A stretch of DNA of 64,000 nucleotides from Kurthia zopfii (GCF_003143955.1 NZ_QFVS01000003.1:1-64000); one strand, 5' to 3'. Numbered from the stretch's first letter, positions 32,653-42,481 are shown. Made by a program: numbers and translations. The notes: a model not told the origin generated them from the sequence alone.

Positions 32653-33411
32653 TTATAATTCCAACATTGATTGAATTGTATAGGTTGGGCGTTGATCTTT
32701 TTGAAGAACTTCTTCAGTTGGTGTGACACCTGTATTCACGTGACAAGTATCTATGTCAAAATGAATTCCGGCTAGTATGTCCGTATCGTAATTATCACCA
32801 ATCATCAGTAAGTCCGATTTTTGCAGATTGAATTTTTCTTGGATTGTGCGCAACATATGCGGCTCTGGCTTCCCAATAAACAATGGCTCTACAGAAGATA
32901 CTTCAGCTAGTAACTTCACTAGACTGCCATTCCCCGGTACAAAACCACGCTCTTTTGGAATTTTCAAATCACTATTTGTCGCAATTAATTTCGCGCCATT
33001 TTGCAATTGATAGCCTGCTTGTTCCAATTTGTCATACGTTACCGCAAAATCAATACCTTGTACAACGAAATCAGCATCATCTTCTACGATCTCAATGCCT
33101 ACAGATTGAAGTGCTTCACGTAAACCATCTTCACCGATCACATACACTTTACTCGCCGGATAGTTGTCCGCGATATAATGTGCCGTCGCAAGTGCAGATG
33201 ACATAATATGATCCAATTCTAGTTCAATTCCCATTTTTGAAAGCTTATCGTAAATCTGCTGCTGTGTCATCTTTGCATTGTTCGTTACGAAGAATGGTTT
33301 AATGCCCTCTGCACGCAGTTTAGCGATTGCTTCCCGTGCTTCTGGGATGATAGTATTCCCACGGTAAACTGTGCCGTCTAGATCGAAACAGTACGCTTTA
33401 TAACGCTTCAT
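32653..33411 (-). CDS. yutF: HAD-IIA phosphatase (YutF/NagD-like)
   Basis: 252 residues. HAD motif I is CFDLDGTVYRG (both Asp present), motif II is in FFVTNNA, the motif III lysine is in FIGKPEPHM, and motif IV is MIGDNYDTDILAG. A C2-type cap lies between. It acts on small phosphorylated metabolites; the specific substrate is unknown. ATG 33411 follows AAGGTGA; the GTG at 33420 overlaps that ribosome site. Two bases separate it from yutE, so they are co-transcribed. Confidence 0.88.
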   Translation of the reverse strand: MKRYKAYCFDLDGTVYRGNTIIPEAREAIAKLRAEGIKPFFVTNNAKMTQQQIYDKLSKMGIELELDHIMSSALATAHYIADNYPASKVYVIGEDGLREALQSVGIEIVEDDADFVVQGIDFAVTYDKLEQAGYQLQNGAKLIATNSDLKIPKERGFVPGNGSLVKLLAEVSSVEPLFIGKPEPHMLRTIQEKFNLQKSDLLMIGDNYDTDILAGIHFDIDTCHVNTGVTPTEEVLQKDQRPTYTIQSMLEL

Positions 33412-33412
33412 A

Positions 33413-33865
33413 TTATTCACCTTCAGGGATAAATGCTGTTACGACAATTCCTGCTTCTTTTTCAACAAACGCTTCTACAGTCGGTTTAAATTGTTTTAAA
33501 GTTGGAAGGATATTATTCATCGTATGAATAAGTGCATCAATATCAACTTCTAAAATATCTCTTACTAATACACGACGGTGAGAGATTAACTCTTTCAAAG
33601 GTGCATCCATCTCTGGAGTAATCGCTTTTTCGTCTACTAAAATGTCGATAATATCTTCATAGCTTCCTGGATCGCGCATAATAAATCCGTCAATTAACGT
33701 GTTCCCCACATCAATTACCGCTTCAATTAAAACATTCGCAATACGAGCTACTGCTAATTCATGTATTGTGTCTTGCTTCCAATTAGTTTGAGCTTCATAA
33801 GTTTCTAATAGAGAATCCATAAAAACTAAATTTTTTGTGATTTTTTTGCCGTCGATGAAATACAA
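33413..33865 (-). CDS. yutE: DUF86/HepT-like protein (YutE)
   Basis: 150 residues. The motif GFIMRDPGSYEDIIDIL (about 60-76) is characteristic of YutE. The HEPN fold of this family includes HepT toxins, but the ribonuclease RX4-6H motif is not intact (HRRVLVRDIL) and no nucleotidyltransferase antitoxin adjoins it. Toxin activity is therefore unlikely and the role unknown. TTG 33865 is chosen: GGAGGAAG lies at proper spacing and the product then begins MYFIDGKKI, aligning with YutE. Upstream in-frame codons overlap the divergent gene region. Confidence 0.78.
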   Translation of the reverse strand: MYFIDGKKITKNLVFMDSLLETYEAQTNWKQDTIHELAVARIANVLIEAVIDVGNTLIDGFIMRDPGSYEDIIDILVDEKAITPEMDAPLKELISHRRVLVRDILEVDIDALIHTMNNILPTLKQFKPTVEAFVEKEAGIVVTAFIPEGE

Positions 33866-33950
33866 TGTACTTCCTCCATTCAAAGAAATAAGTTTGTTGA
33901 ATCTTCTCTTATATAGTACCATATCTTTATGTACGGAAGGGGTAATGTTA

Positions 33951-34217
33951 ATGGAACGTTTTTTCTTATATGATGACCAAGAAGACACAAATACTCGATT
34001 TGTGAGCTTCATGGGTGAAAATCAGCGCTACGATTTAGCGATTATGCAAAGTGCGCGTTTTTACGGTAAAATCATCGTCATGGATATGCAATATAGTCGC
34101 TTTGCTATTATTGGCTCAGATGACTTAGATGAACCAGGTTACTTAGAACATGTTTTTAATCGCCCAGCTGATGAAGCGCAGGAATTACGCGAGTATTTAC
34201 ATGAGTTAGTAAACTAA
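33951..34217 (+). CDS. DUF3055 family protein
   Basis: 88 residues, acidic, beginning MERFFLYDDQEDTNTRFVSF and containing FAIIGSDDLDEPGYLEHVF, which match DUF3055 proteins of Bacillales from memory. GGAAGGGG (33935-33942) fixes the ATG at 33951. Function unknown. It lies divergent from yutE and convergent with yutD. Confidence 0.8.
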   Translation: MERFFLYDDQEDTNTRFVSFMGENQRYDLAIMQSARFYGKIIVMDMQYSRFAIIGSDDLDEPGYLEHVFNRPADEAQELREYLHELVN

Positions 34218-34224
34218 TTCGAAT

Positions 34225-34267
34225 AAAAAAATGCCTACTAAGTAAAGTGTACTTAGTAGGCTTATTT
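34225..34267. terminator. Terminator between DUF3055 gene and yutD
   Basis: The perfect 12-bp stem GCCTACTAAGTA/TACTTAGTAGGC has an A-run on the left and a T-run on the right. Confidence 0.88.
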
Positions 34268-34639
34268 TTATGCTTCTGAAGGTTCTTCGGTTGTTGGCTC
34301 AGAAGTAACGACTTCTTCTTCCACAACTTCTGTCACTTGCTCTTCAGCTGGCTTCACTTCTTTTTGTTCATCGCCTCTTTTTAAAATAAAGTAGGCTGCA
34401 CCGAAATTACAATATTCATAAAGATAGTCTTCTAACGTACCAATCTTCGTATCGAATGTTGCTTTCGTATTTTGATCATCATAAAAACCTTTTAATCTAA
34501 GTTGACCATAACCCCAATCACCAACAATATAGTCATACTTCGTTAATATATCGCTGAATCGATTGTTAAAATCCTCAACTTTAAATGCTTCTCTATAATC
34601 TTCAATAATGTGATATTCATAAGAGCCTGCAATAATCAT
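34268..34639 (-). CDS. yutD: YutD family protein (DUF1027)
   Basis: 123 residues. The conserved core (about 1-92) includes YDYIVGDWGYGQLRLKGFY and CNFGAAYFILKR. A very acidic tail (EEQVTEVVEEEVVTSEPTTE) makes it longer than the 102-residue B. subtilis protein. ATG 34639 has GGAGG; the longer in-frame extension would overlap lipA. It follows lipA on the same strand, as in B. subtilis. Function unknown. Confidence 0.8.
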   Translation of the reverse strand: MIIAGSYEYHIIEDYREAFKVEDFNNRFSDILTKYDYIVGDWGYGQLRLKGFYDDQNTKATFDTKIGTLEDYLYEYCNFGAAYFILKRGDEQKEVKPAEEQVTEVVEEEVVTSEPTTEEPSEA

Positions 34640-34673
34640 ATAATCGTCCTCCGATTGTGGAAGATTTTCCGGC

Positions 34674-35591
34674 TTACTGATTAAGCATTTGGCGTTGTTT
34701 TGTCGCTGCACTAACTTGTTCATCAGCATGATAACTACTACGCACTAATGGGCCTGCTTCACAGTGGCTGAAACCTTTGCTCATTGCGATCTTACGTAGT
34801 TTGCCGAATTCCAATGGTGAGTAATACTTCTTAACAGCTAAATGCTTTTTCGTAGGTTGTAAATATTGACCGATTGTCATAATATCTACTCCATTTGCAC
34901 GTAAATCATCCATTACTTCATAGATTTCTTCTTCCGTCTCTCCCAATCCTATCATAAGTGACGACTTAGTAGGAATATCTGGCTGCATTTCTTTTGAACG
35001 ACGTAAGAATTCTAATGAACGGTCGTATGTTGCACGAGCGCGTACACGTTTTGTAAGGCTACGTACAGTCTCAATATTATGGTTCAAAATATCAGGTTTT
35101 GCATCCATTAAAATGCGTAAGTTTTCTTCAACTCCACCCATATCTGAAGGTAATACCTCAACTGAAGTTTGTGGACTTTTACGACGAATCGCACGAACTG
35201 TCTCTGCAAGTACGCTTGATCCACCATCTTTTAAGTCATCACGCGCAACTACTGTAATAACAACATGTTTTAAATTCATTAACTGTACTGAATCTGCTAC
35301 GCGTTCCGGTTCTGCTAAATCAAGTTCATTTGGAAGACCAGTTTTTACTGCACAGAAGCGACAAGCTCTCGTACAAACATCTCCTAAAATCATAAATGTT
35401 GCAGTACGGCGCTCGCCCCAACATTCATGAATATTCGGACATCTCGCTTCCTCACATACTGTATGTAAATTTTTCTCGCGCATTAATTTTTTTAATCCAC
35501 GGTACTCGTCGTTCGTATTTAACTTTATTTTTAGCCAATCCGGCTTGCGAATATGTTCTTGTTTCGTATTAGTTGGTTTACATGATGACAC
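34674..35591 (-). CDS. lipA: Lipoyl synthase
   Basis: A radical-SAM enzyme that inserts two sulfurs into protein-bound octanoyl groups to make lipoate for 2-oxoacid dehydrogenases and GcvH (encoded at 58925). It has the auxiliary [4Fe-4S] motif C46-x4-C51-x5-C57 and the radical-SAM motif C73-x3-C77-x2-C80. The C-terminal RSSYH serine ligand is intact ([10 protein letters not shown]). The 305 residues are normal. The start is a GTG with GGGAG nine bases upstream. Confidence 0.95.
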   Translation of the reverse strand: MSSCKPTNTKQEHIRKPDWLKIKLNTNDEYRGLKKLMREKNLHTVCEEARCPNIHECWGERRTATFMILGDVCTRACRFCAVKTGLPNELDLAEPERVADSVQLMNLKHVVITVVARDDLKDGGSSVLAETVRAIRRKSPQTSVEVLPSDMGGVEENLRILMDAKPDILNHNIETVRSLTKRVRARATYDRSLEFLRRSKEMQPDIPTKSSLMIGLGETEEEIYEVMDDLRANGVDIMTIGQYLQPTKKHLAVKKYYSPLEFGKLRKIAMSKGFSHCEAGPLVRSSYHADEQVSAATKQRQMLNQ

Positions 35592-35797
35592 AAATATCCA
35601 GCTCCCGTCACAATTTTATGTAGTCTCTTTCTTGTGTCAATGTACCATAAACCCCAGTTTGTGACAACCACATTTCACTTAATTTACGTCCTGTTTTTTC
35701 AAAGTAATACAGGTAGATTGTTTTAATGAAAAAGAATACCGTCCCACTCTAATTGATCGTCGAGTTGAACGGCATTGTTTCATATTAATTAATTTTT

Positions 35798-36898
35798 TTA
35801 CTCTGTTATAACATAATCAAGTTCTACTTTAATGATTTCTACATTTTCCAATGCTAGATTCAATTCGTATGTAGCTTTCAAAATTTGATCATCTTCTTCA
35901 AAAATACGTAAACTAGGTAAACTTGGATTTTCAGAGTTTTGTTTTGCGACTACGCCCCTTCTGCCATCGGACAGTAAAACAATCGTTCCGTTCGTATAAG
36001 TTGCAATCGTTTTTTGAAACGCCTCTACTACTTTTTTGTCATACAGTGTACCGCTGCCTTCAAGGATTATATTCATTCCTTGTGAAGGCAGCATCTTCCC
36101 TCTGTATATACGGTTGGATGTTACTGCATCAAAAACATCTGCTACTGCGATGATTTTGGCATATGGGTGAATTTCATAATCAACTAAACCTCTAGGATAA
36201 CCACTACCGTCCAAGCGTTCATGATGTTGGAATGCACAATGGGCTGATAATAGAGAAATCGTATGTAAATTTCGCAATAAATCAAAACCATACTTTGCAT
36301 GTAATTTCATTTCATCGAATTCTTCGCTTGTAAGTTTTCCTGGTTTATTTAGAATTTCAAAAGGTACGAGCATTTTGCCAACATCATGTAACATAGCTCC
36401 GATTCCAATTTGACGAATTTCCTCAGCATTGTAGCCGAGTTTACGCGCGATTGAAATAGAATAAATCGTTACTTGTAGTGAATGTTGGTAAATATACTCA
36501 TCGTAAATAAAAGCATCACTTAATACCGTTACAATCTCTTTACTTCCAAGTATGAAATTCATCAAATCATCAATGATTGATACGAACTGTTTGGATTTTT
36601 CATCTAAACAATATGTAGCGCCTGGCTTACCATTTGGTTGCTTGATTTCTTTAAATGAATTTTCTATTTTTTTTATGGCATGATGTCTTACTTGTGGTGG
36701 TATTGTCTCAACGAGTTCAATACCTTGAGAAATTCGATCTTCAATATAGACATAATGTATATTAAGCATTTGCAGACGATTAATGATTCGTTCTGAAACT
36801 TTCACACCATCTTGTAGTAAAGGTGTTCCAGAGTCATTCCAAATCGTTCTGCCAATTATCATGCCTTCTCTGAGCGATTTCGTTGAAATTAGCCTCAT
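35798..36898 (-). CDS. HD-GYP cyclic-di-GMP phosphodiesterase
   Basis: 366 residues. An N-terminal region (about 1-60, LREGMIIGRTIWNDSGTPLL) resembles the DUF3391-type module found before HD-GYP domains. The HD-GYP domain (about 125-300) has H139, H171-D172 in LHDVGK, H200, H225-H226 and GSGYP (231-235), all intact. It is predicted to degrade c-di-GMP to GMP. A C-terminal part (about 300-366) is less recognisable. Monocistronic; the 206-bp upstream gap toward lipA shows nothing clear. Confidence 0.88.
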   Translation of the reverse strand: MRLISTKSLREGMIIGRTIWNDSGTPLLQDGVKVSERIINRLQMLNIHYVYIEDRISQGIELVETIPPQVRHHAIKKIENSFKEIKQPNGKPGATYCLDEKSKQFVSIIDDLMNFILGSKEIVTVLSDAFIYDEYIYQHSLQVTIYSISIARKLGYNAEEIRQIGIGAMLHDVGKMLVPFEILNKPGKLTSEEFDEMKLHAKYGFDLLRNLHTISLLSAHCAFQHHERLDGSGYPRGLVDYEIHPYAKIIAVADVFDAVTSNRIYRGKMLPSQGMNIILEGSGTLYDKKVVEAFQKTIATYTNGTIVLLSDGRRGVVAKQNSENPSLPSLRIFEEDDQILKATYELNLALENVEIIKVELDYVITE

Positions 36899-36973
36899 CC
36901 TAAATCCCCATTTTCTGTTTATTCTATTAATGATTATATACTATAAACGCAGAAAAAAATAACAAATTTATAG

Positions 36974-38338
36974 TTATTTTCCGAAATATTTATACCCATA
37001 AATCGCTAAAATATCTCTTAGAAAATGCGGTAATAAATACTTTTTCTTCATGTCTTTTAATTCTGGGAAAAACCATCCAAATGTAAACATATCAAAGGTA
37101 ACTACTTGTATAGAATCAGTTAGTTCTTTTTTGATTCCTTTAACAAAAAGTTGACCATCAACCAATTGACAATCATATTGCAAGATTTTACCAAGCACAC
37201 GCCCTCTGAATCCTAAACCCTTCACTTCAATATCCGGCCATTCAGAATGTGTTTGAATTTCTTGTAAACATTGAATCAATTGCTCACTTGTCATCTCGAT
37301 TAGACAAGCATTAATTGGATGGGGCAACATTTGATGGAGATCATATGCTGTTACAGAGCCTTTTTCTAAAGGAGTCATAAAAACACCCGCATTGAAAAAA
37401 GCACAGTCTGCTTGTGCGTAATCTAATAAAGCTTTTGAAAACAACCGCGCCAAATGACTATCGTGCTTCCATTCCTTATTATAATAGCGGCCAGCTTTGA
37501 ACACTTCGACATCAAGATGTTCCTTCCCCCAAAGTTGAAGTGCTTCAACTTCTCTCGTTTCACCCTCTATATGTGGGAGTTGATCTAATTTGATCAGCTC
37601 AGTATCTATTTTTTTATTCGCAGAACTTAAACTTTCAACTTCAATTGTAGAATGCCCGATATATGTACCGAACTTCCCGCCTCCCGTTAAAAGTGCTTGT
37701 TCAACTCTTTTGCCATTTTCGAATACATGATGTGTATGTGCGCCAATAATTAGGTCTACCGAATCAATTGTATTCGCTAATTGTTCATCAGCCGTAATAC
37801 CTAAATGTGACAGACACACTAAAATATCGGTCTTTTTTTCTATTTCTTTAGCAATTTTTTGCATATTTTCAATAGGCTCTATTATTTTCCACCCAAGCGG
37901 TTCGTAATATTCATAAAATGGCGCTGTTGCACCGAGAACCCCTATTTTTAGGCCATTTTCAGTTGTGTATATTTTATATGGGTTTGCCCAATATGGTTGT
38001 GACCCATCACTATTTTTTAGGTTAGATAAAATGACATCGAAATTCACATCTTTATACAATGCTTCAAGTGCCTCTTTGGAAAGTGTAATTCCTTCATTAT
38101 TACCAATCGTTACCGCGTCATACCCTGCAGCTTCTAATAAATGCATATTCTCGCGACCTAGAGAAGCTTCTGTATACAAATCAGCACGGTCGATAAAATC
38201 ACCTAAATCGAAAATGAAGCATGCTTCTCCTCGATCCAAGTGTTCTTGTTTTCTTTGTTGTAAAAAAGTTCTCGCACGAGGCCAACTTTTTAAATGACTA
38301 TGCACATCATTCGTATGATAAATATGAATTTTTTCCAT
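36974..38338 (-). CDS. yunD: 5'-nucleotidase / metallophosphoesterase (YunD)
   Basis: 454 residues from ATG 38338, which follows GGAGTGAGG. Metallophosphatase motifs at the N-terminus are YHTNDVHSHL (Asp/His), FDLGDFIDR, IGNNEG and GAHTHH. The C-terminal half resembles the 5'-nucleotidase substrate domain. No signal peptide is present, unlike exported UshA-type enzymes, so a cytosolic nucleotidase acting on nucleotides or related phosphoesters is likely. The start is 37 bases before the yunF stop, probably the same transcript. Confidence 0.85.
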   Translation of the reverse strand: MEKIHIYHTNDVHSHLKSWPRARTFLQQRKQEHLDRGEACFIFDLGDFIDRADLYTEASLGRENMHLLEAAGYDAVTIGNNEGITLSKEALEALYKDVNFDVILSNLKNSDGSQPYWANPYKIYTTENGLKIGVLGATAPFYEYYEPLGWKIIEPIENMQKIAKEIEKKTDILVCLSHLGITADEQLANTIDSVDLIIGAHTHHVFENGKRVEQALLTGGGKFGTYIGHSTIEVESLSSANKKIDTELIKLDQLPHIEGETREVEALQLWGKEHLDVEVFKAGRYYNKEWKHDSHLARLFSKALLDYAQADCAFFNAGVFMTPLEKGSVTAYDLHQMLPHPINACLIEMTSEQLIQCLQEIQTHSEWPDIEVKGLGFRGRVLGKILQYDCQLVDGQLFVKGIKKELTDSIQVVTFDMFTFGWFFPELKDMKKKYLLPHFLRDILAIYGYKYFGK

Positions 38339-38375
38339 TTGCCTCACTCCTTCTGATCCAAAGCAATTCAAAAAA

Positions 38376-39230
38376 TCAATCTTCATCAAATAAATCTAAT
38401 TGCTTTGGTGCCAAGCCTTCATACTCTAATTCTAACATCTCCATCATCTCTTTCGCATTCGGAAAGGCATCATGTTCTGAATTATTATTAAAAACGACGT
38501 ATAGTTCTGAAACCTGCTTATTTAAAGTCTGAATTGCATCGGCTAACTCCTGCAATTCTTCTTGATTATAATGATATAAAAAACGGACTTTTCTCCATTG
38601 ATCTGCATTGCCTGGATTGCGCCAGCCATGAATATTTCGTCCATGAAATCGCATGAAACCAATCCGATTTGTTGCTTGTGGAAGCAATGGAATACAGCCT
38701 TCCCCTACTTGTGGTTCATCACAAACCGAATGTGTAAAATCCAAATCTCTTAACAATGAAAGTGTACCTTCTACGAATCGCTCGTCATACCAAGTGCGAT
38801 TTCGAAATTCAATCGCAATAGGATAGTTCGGGAGCTGTTCCTTCACATAGCGTAAATATTGTACATTTTTAACTTGGCAATCAAACCATGGTGGAAACTG
38901 TACGAGAACGAGCGCTAATCGATCTGCTTGGAGAAGTACATCTGCTGCTACTCTAAAAGCTTCAAACATCTCGCCCTTTGTCTCATACGGTAAGTTGTCC
39001 CTCATATGCCCTGTCATGCCCTGATAAGCTTTAAAAACGAATTTAAAGGTATCTGGAGTGTCTTCAATCCAACGTTTAATAGATTTCACAGCTGGAATCG
39101 CATAAAACGATGAGTCGACTTCTACAAGTGGAAAATGACCGCTATAATCAAATAATTTATCCGAGGATTTCGTCGTTTTGCTATATGCTGCAGGATGATC
39201 GCCCCAACCCGTCAAACCAATTCGTATCAT
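38376..39230 (-). CDS. yunF: DUF72 family protein (YunF)
   Basis: 284 residues with the TIM-barrel-like DUF72 pattern: IRIGLTGWGDHP at the N-terminus, VEVDSSFYAIP, IAIEFRNRTWYDE and VYVVFNNN-like LYVVFNNNSEHDAF near the end. No enzymatic function is established to my knowledge. ATG 39230 is favoured over 39236 because AAGGAG then has normal spacing. The upstream part of the yun pair, collinear with B. subtilis. Confidence 0.85.
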   Translation of the reverse strand: MIRIGLTGWGDHPAAYSKTTKSSDKLFDYSGHFPLVEVDSSFYAIPAVKSIKRWIEDTPDTFKFVFKAYQGMTGHMRDNLPYETKGEMFEAFRVAADVLLQADRLALVLVQFPPWFDCQVKNVQYLRYVKEQLPNYPIAIEFRNRTWYDERFVEGTLSLLRDLDFTHSVCDEPQVGEGCIPLLPQATNRIGFMRFHGRNIHGWRNPGNADQWRKVRFLYHYNQEELQELADAIQTLNKQVSELYVVFNNNSEHDAFPNAKEMMEMLELEYEGLAPKQLDLFDED

Positions 39231-39279
39231 AGTCATTCTCCTTCCTTAATTCCTTCTTTAATAATAAGCTAAATCCAAT

Positions 39280-39311
39280 AAAAAAAACATCCACTAAAAT
39301 GCAAGTGGATG
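39280..39311 (-). terminator. Terminator of the VOC gene
   Basis: CATCCACT (39288-39295) pairs with AGTGGATG (39304-39311); the A-run at 39280-39287 gives the minus-strand U-run. Confidence 0.75.
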
Positions 39312-39704
39312 ATCAAATAGTATTTGGTCTTTCATAATTGACTTTGTTCGAAATGCTATAATATAGCCATCTAAATCACGAATGGCGAATTCCTTCGCTC
39401 TCGTGCCATCGTCATATGTATCACGGGGGTTAAATGCAAACAAAGCTCCATTCTCTCTAAAATTCAAATACAGTGTATATAAATCTTCCACCGTATCAAC
39501 AACTCCATAAACCTCTGGCATTAGTTTTTTAGGATGAATTTTCGTAAGGTCCTCGGCTTGTTTTAAGCTTAATGAAAATCCGAAATCTTCATCGACTATC
39601 TTTAAATTTTGCTCTTTTATTCCAAAAATCGTAGAGTAATAGTCCATTGAAAGTTCTAAGTCAGAAACTAGTAGTTCCTTTTCAGATTGGTGAGTTTGAA
39701 ACAT
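39294..39704 (-). CDS. VOC/glyoxalase-superfamily protein
   Basis: 136 residues with a VOC-like beta-alpha-beta-beta-beta pattern: LELSMDYYSTIFGIKEQNL and EFAIRDLDGYIIAFRT near the end. The metal ligands of true glyoxalases cannot be identified with confidence, so enzymatic activity is uncertain. GGAAGGA precedes the ATG. Single gene. Confidence 0.65.
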   Translation of the reverse strand: MFQTHQSEKELLVSDLELSMDYYSTIFGIKEQNLKIVDEDFGFSLSLKQAEDLTKIHPKKLMPEVYGVVDTVEDLYTLYLNFRENGALFAFNPRDTYDDGTRAKEFAIRDLDGYIIAFRTKSIMKDQILFDHPLAF

Positions 39705-39866
39705 TTAATACAATCCTTCCTCCCATAATTAACATATTTGTATCTATTCTATCAGAATTGAATGAAATTTTAATTTTTTTCACTTTTATTTCACATTTCT
39801 TACACAGAATAGATGAGACAATATTAATTTCCCTGTTCCAATAAATATAAACCTACTTTTAAGAAA

Positions 39867-40634
39867 TTATTTTATATTTATTAAATGTTTTACACCATTT
39901 GGATCTTCAAAGAACAATACATTCAATTTGAATACTTTATGGATAAATTCAGGCGTCATGACTTCAAATGGCTCGCCTTGCGCAATAATCCTTCCACCAT
40001 CCATTACAATAATCTCATCACTATATTGTAAAGCTTGATTCAGATCATGTAACACCATGACAATCGTTTGATTTTGCGTTTTATTTTTTTCTTCAACTCT
40101 TGCTAATAAATCTAATTGATGGTGAAGGTCAAGATACGTAGTCGGCTCATCTAATAATAGATAATCACTTTGCTGTGCAAACGCCAGCGCCAACCAAGCT
40201 CTCTGTCTTTGACCACCAGATAATTGATAAACGAATCGTTCTTCTTCTGCAGTTAGCGAAGCCGCTTCAATCGCTTCATCAATAATTTGTTCATCAACTT
40301 CTTCATTTTGGCCAAATTTATTCCGATACGGATAACGACCGATTTTCACAAGTTGTCGCACAGTATAATGTTCAGGTGCTTCATTTTGCTGATGAACAAC
40401 GGCGATTTTCTTCGCTCGCTCTTTTGCTGAAATTTGATGAATATTCACATCATCTAGTAACACTTCTCCGCTATGCGCTTTTAAATGACCCGCGATCAAA
40501 CCAAGTAGTGTCGACTTCCCACTACCATTCGGTCCAATAATCGTTGTGATTTTACTATCTTTTATCGTCAATTGATTCAACTCAATAAATGGTTTCTTTT
40601 TATCATATGAAAAAGTTAGATTTTTAATGTCCAT
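39867..40634 (-). CDS. Haem/iron ABC transporter ATPase
   Basis: 255 residues, FepC/FhuC/HmuV type. Walker A is GPNGSGKST, the signature LSGGQRQR, Walker B YLLLDEPTTYLD, and the H-loop VLHDLN. It energises import through the IsdF permease. ATG 40634 overlaps the isdF stop by 11 bases, so translation is coupled. The last gene of the Fur-controlled haem operon; no obvious terminator follows in the 162-bp gap to 39704. Confidence 0.92.
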   Translation of the reverse strand: MDIKNLTFSYDKKKPFIELNQLTIKDSKITTIIGPNGSGKSTLLGLIAGHLKAHSGEVLLDDVNIHQISAKERAKKIAVVHQQNEAPEHYTVRQLVKIGRYPYRNKFGQNEEVDEQIIDEAIEAASLTAEEERFVYQLSGGQRQRAWLALAFAQQSDYLLLDEPTTYLDLHHQLDLLARVEEKNKTQNQTIVMVLHDLNQALQYSDEIIVMDGGRIIAQGEPFEVMTPEFIHKVFKLNVLFFEDPNGVKHLINIK

Positions 40635-41589
40635 AAATTTTACCAAACTTTCTAATTAGAATAATTAAGAATGGCCCACCAATTAACGACATAATGATGG
40701 AAGCAGTAATTTCAAATGGTGGCACAATCATTCGTCCGATTGTGTCGGCTGCTAATAACATTGTCGCACCTAATAATACGGTGAATGGTAAGAGTACTTT
40801 ATAATTTGAGCCAACAAGCATTCTTGCAATATGGGGTACTAATAATCCGATGAATGCGATTGAACCAACAATTGCTGTAGATACACTCGCTAAATAAACG
40901 GAAATAATAATGACCACCCAACGCGCTTTTCCAACTGGGAATCCAACACTACGAATCGTTTTCTCGCTCAAACCAAGCATATTGCAGACTGGCCCTAATA
41001 TTAACGCGGCGATAATCCCGAATATGCTGAAGCCCATTAACAGATTGGCATCTTCCCAAGTTTTCATACTTAAGCCTGTGCTTTCAGTAAAATGAATAGC
41101 TGTTACGCCTGATACTTTAATAATGGCTGTAAATACAGCATTCAAAGCAATCCCGACTAGTAAGACAAAAACGGGTGACATATCGTATTTCTTCGTAACC
41201 GCATATAAAATAACAAATGCGATGACACCACCTGCAAATGCAAAAATTGGTGAATAGAAAAATAAATGTGGTAGGAAGTTAATAACAACTACATTCCCTA
41301 ACATCGCTGCTGAAGTAATCCCGATAATTCCTGGATCAGCAAGTGGATTTTTAATCGCAGCTTGTAGTAAAGCACCCGCAAGCGCAAGAGATGCACCCGC
41401 AAAAATTGCGATTAATACACGCGGAAATCTTAAATCGAATACTACCGCAGTTGCACCCGAGCGATCCCCGAATACCCCTTTAATAATTTCGCCAAAGTTT
41501 AATTGTAAACTTCCGAGTACGACTGATTCATAAAGTACTACGAGAAATACAACGACCATGACACTATAGGCAATCAAAATTTTCTTCAT
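40624..41589 (-). CDS. isdF: Haem ABC transporter permease (FecCD/IsdF)
   Basis: 321 residues with about nine to ten membrane helices. The FecCD signature LALAGALLQAAIKNPLADPG and the ATPase-contact loop GSIAFIGLLVPHIARMLVG are intact. It forms the channel for haem (or siderophore) delivered by IsdE. ATG 41589 has GAGGAGAAA and starts one base from the isdE stop. Confidence 0.93.
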   Translation of the reverse strand: MKKILIAYSVMVVVFLVVLYESVVLGSLQLNFGEIIKGVFGDRSGATAVVFDLRFPRVLIAIFAGASLALAGALLQAAIKNPLADPGIIGITSAAMLGNVVVINFLPHLFFYSPIFAFAGGVIAFVILYAVTKKYDMSPVFVLLVGIALNAVFTAIIKVSGVTAIHFTESTGLSMKTWEDANLLMGFSIFGIIAALILGPVCNMLGLSEKTIRSVGFPVGKARWVVIIISVYLASVSTAIVGSIAFIGLLVPHIARMLVGSNYKVLLPFTVLLGATMLLAADTIGRMIVPPFEITASIIMSLIGGPFLIILIRKFGKIYGH

Positions 41590-41590
41590 T

Positions 41591-42460
41591 TTATTTCTCC
41601 TCATACAATAATTCATACATTTTTTCTAACGATTGATCGGCATTAATATTGGCTGTAATTCCAAAAAGTGTTTCATCTAAATCAAATACACGATTGTTTT
41701 TCGTCGCTTTAAAATTTCGCCAAATCGTATTCGTTTTGAATTCTTCATCAAACATCGCCTTCACTTGATTCGGGAAACCATGTGATGCACGTAAAATAAT
41801 ATCCGGTTGTAGCTTAAACAAATGTTCCGTATTCGAAGCGATGAATTCCTCATCCGAATGCTTCGCTTTTACTACATTTTCACCACCAGCAAGTTCTACA
41901 AGATTTCCAAAGAATGAATGTTCCGTTGAAATCATATAACTACCTGGCACACCTAAAAGCACAAGAACTTTCGGCTTTTTCTTACCCTTTATTTTTTTGT
42001 TGATTTTCGCAATTTCCGCATCATAGCGTGCATTCAATTTCTTCGCTTCTTCTTTACGGTCGAAATCTTCACCCATTTGCGTAATCGAATTTTGCATCTT
42101 TTCAATGGAATTATAATTGTAGTAAGTCGCCTTCACTTTACTTCCGTTCAGCGCCTTCTCCATTTCTGGTTTAATCGACGTAACACTTAAAATATTGGTC
42201 GGTTGTAATGATTGTACGATTTCCATATTCGGCTTTTTCACTTGGCCAATTTGTGTCACATTTTTATATTTTGCTGGAATTTCTTTTGAAGTTGAAGGAA
42301 TACCGGCAAGGTCAATATTTAATTGATCTGCAGTATCTACTAAAGCCATTGTTGTAGCGACAATTTTCGGTTCACCACTTTGTTTTTGTTCTTCACCTTT
42401 TGCACCACAGCCTGACAGTAGTAGAGCCGCTGCCGCGAATGTGAATAGAATCTTTTTCAT
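41591..42460 (-). CDS. isdE: Haem-binding lipoprotein IsdE
   Basis: 289 residues with a lipoprotein signal peptide whose lipobox LLSGC puts the lipidated Cys at 18. In S. aureus IsdE haem is held by Met78 and His229; here M79 (KKPNMEIV) and H227 (RASHGFPN) occupy matching positions. The protein accepts haem from NEAT proteins and hands it to IsdF. ATG 42460 follows AGGAGG; a TTG at 42466 is in frame but overlaps it. Confidence 0.92.
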   Translation of the reverse strand: MKKILFTFAAAALLLSGCGAKGEEQKQSGEPKIVATTMALVDTADQLNIDLAGIPSTSKEIPAKYKNVTQIGQVKKPNMEIVQSLQPTNILSVTSIKPEMEKALNGSKVKATYYNYNSIEKMQNSITQMGEDFDRKEEAKKLNARYDAEIAKINKKIKGKKKPKVLVLLGVPGSYMISTEHSFFGNLVELAGGENVVKAKHSDEEFIASNTEHLFKLQPDIILRASHGFPNQVKAMFDEEFKTNTIWRNFKATKNNRVFDLDETLFGITANINADQSLEKMYELLYEEK

Positions 42461-42481
42461 ATTCAATCCTCCTATGTATAA

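Noticed and set aside
33413-33865. YutE as a HepT toxin of a toxin-antitoxin pair
   Set aside because: The RNase motif is not intact, no nucleotidyltransferase gene is adjacent, and the gene is in a conserved housekeeping order.
33837-33950. Upstream extension of the DUF3055 gene
   Set aside because: The longer frame overlaps the divergent yutE start and lacks a ribosome site. GGAAGGGG supports ATG 33951.
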